Part shown: piece after piece, positions 42,288-42,500 of the stretch
Layout: every line of letters begins with the position of its first letter
Numbering within the stretch: the first letter of the stretch is position 1
Source of the DNA: Cristatella mucedo
Taxonomy: Eukaryota > Bryozoa > Phylactolaemata > Cristatellidae
DNA: 42,500 nucleotides
NCBI GenBank assembly: GCA_009760855.2
Contig: WPIO01000143.1
Coordinates: 237,501-280,000, forward strand
Reading direction: 5' to 3'
Made by a program: the position numbers and the translations under genes
Notes under the pieces: model-generated
Told to the model about the DNA's origin: nothing
Database searches by the model: none
The model's input: the letters and a program-made list of their open reading frames with translations, nothing else

Positions 42288-42475
42288 AGCCGGGTAGAGA
42301 GTTACTGACTTCTAGATATGGGATCTACAAAAAGGCTGGACTAACTTCGCTGGGGTGGCACCTGTATCTAAATGCGATCGAAATTTTCCAAAATCGTGTT
42401 GCAGAATGTCGCAGGTAGACTTGAGTTCGGAACTGAGCTAATCAAGCGACACGCCACTTTGGAACCCCAAAGAGT
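42288..42475 (-). mobile_element. Divergent LINE B-related fragment
   Basis: The plus-strand text GAGTTACTGACTTCTAGATA, GGCACCTGTATCTAAATGCG and GTAGACTTGAGTTCGGAACTGAG parallels 17195-17345 of LINE B ('STVKSA' and 'DKDTTSK' area), with many differences. It may be a sister family. It probably continues past the right edge. Confidence 0.55.
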
Positions 42476-42500
42476 CATGAGGTCAACCCTGACCTCGATA

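Overview
The window is animal nuclear DNA. It has two split protein-coding genes with GT-AG (and one GC-AG) introns, abundant non-LTR retrotransposon copies, SINEs, a hAT MITE, and long (AG)n, (CA)n and (CAG)n arrays. There is no operon structure and no prokaryotic gene. The mix (ATT-tailed CR1/L2-like LINEs, a SPIN-like hAT element, moderate to high GC) fits a non-vertebrate animal, possibly a lophotrochozoan such as a flatworm or mollusc. That placement is an inference; the sequence does not fix the species.

Layout: 1-3400 holds three fragments of LINE family A (minus, plus, minus). 3430-4690 is a decayed minus-strand LINE B. 4690-7020 is mostly unrecognised sequence plus a LINE A 3' fragment. 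7224-7391 is a complete 152-bp hAT MITE with an 8-bp target duplication. 7925-10260 is a longer, inactive minus-strand LINE B. 11931-25910 (+) is a seven-exon gene for a Lifeguard/TMBIM (GRINA-like) membrane protein of 256 residues; its introns contain LINE B and SINE pieces, trinucleotide arrays and hairpins. 26700-27815 is a minus-strand LINE A split by a (GA)n expansion. 28738-28908 is a tRNA-derived SINE. 28950-29570 may be a decayed DNA transposon. 30815-41855 (-) holds the last four exons of a KLHL18-type kelch gene, whose BTB/BACK exons lie beyond the right edge. Its introns carry a ~920-bp imperfect inverted repeat, a facing (CA)n/(GT)n pair, a 139-bp (AG)n next to a LINE B, a near-intact LINE A reverse-transcriptase copy, a SINE, and a 20-unit 17-bp minisatellite.

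The two genes are convergent (tail to tail, about 4.9 kb apart) and have no evident shared pathway. The Lifeguard protein should act in ER/Golgi membranes in calcium leak and cell-death control. The KLHL18 protein should be a substrate adaptor for a Cullin-3 ubiquitin ligase. The most interesting non-genic signals are the SPIN-like MITE (possible horizontal transfer), the minisatellite whose every unit is a YY1-type and Kozak-type sequence, the long hairpin-forming repeat in a KLHL18 intron, and a hairpin 3' tail shared by LINE B and the SINE. All exon models were built by reading splice sites and conserved protein motifs; no alignment software was run.
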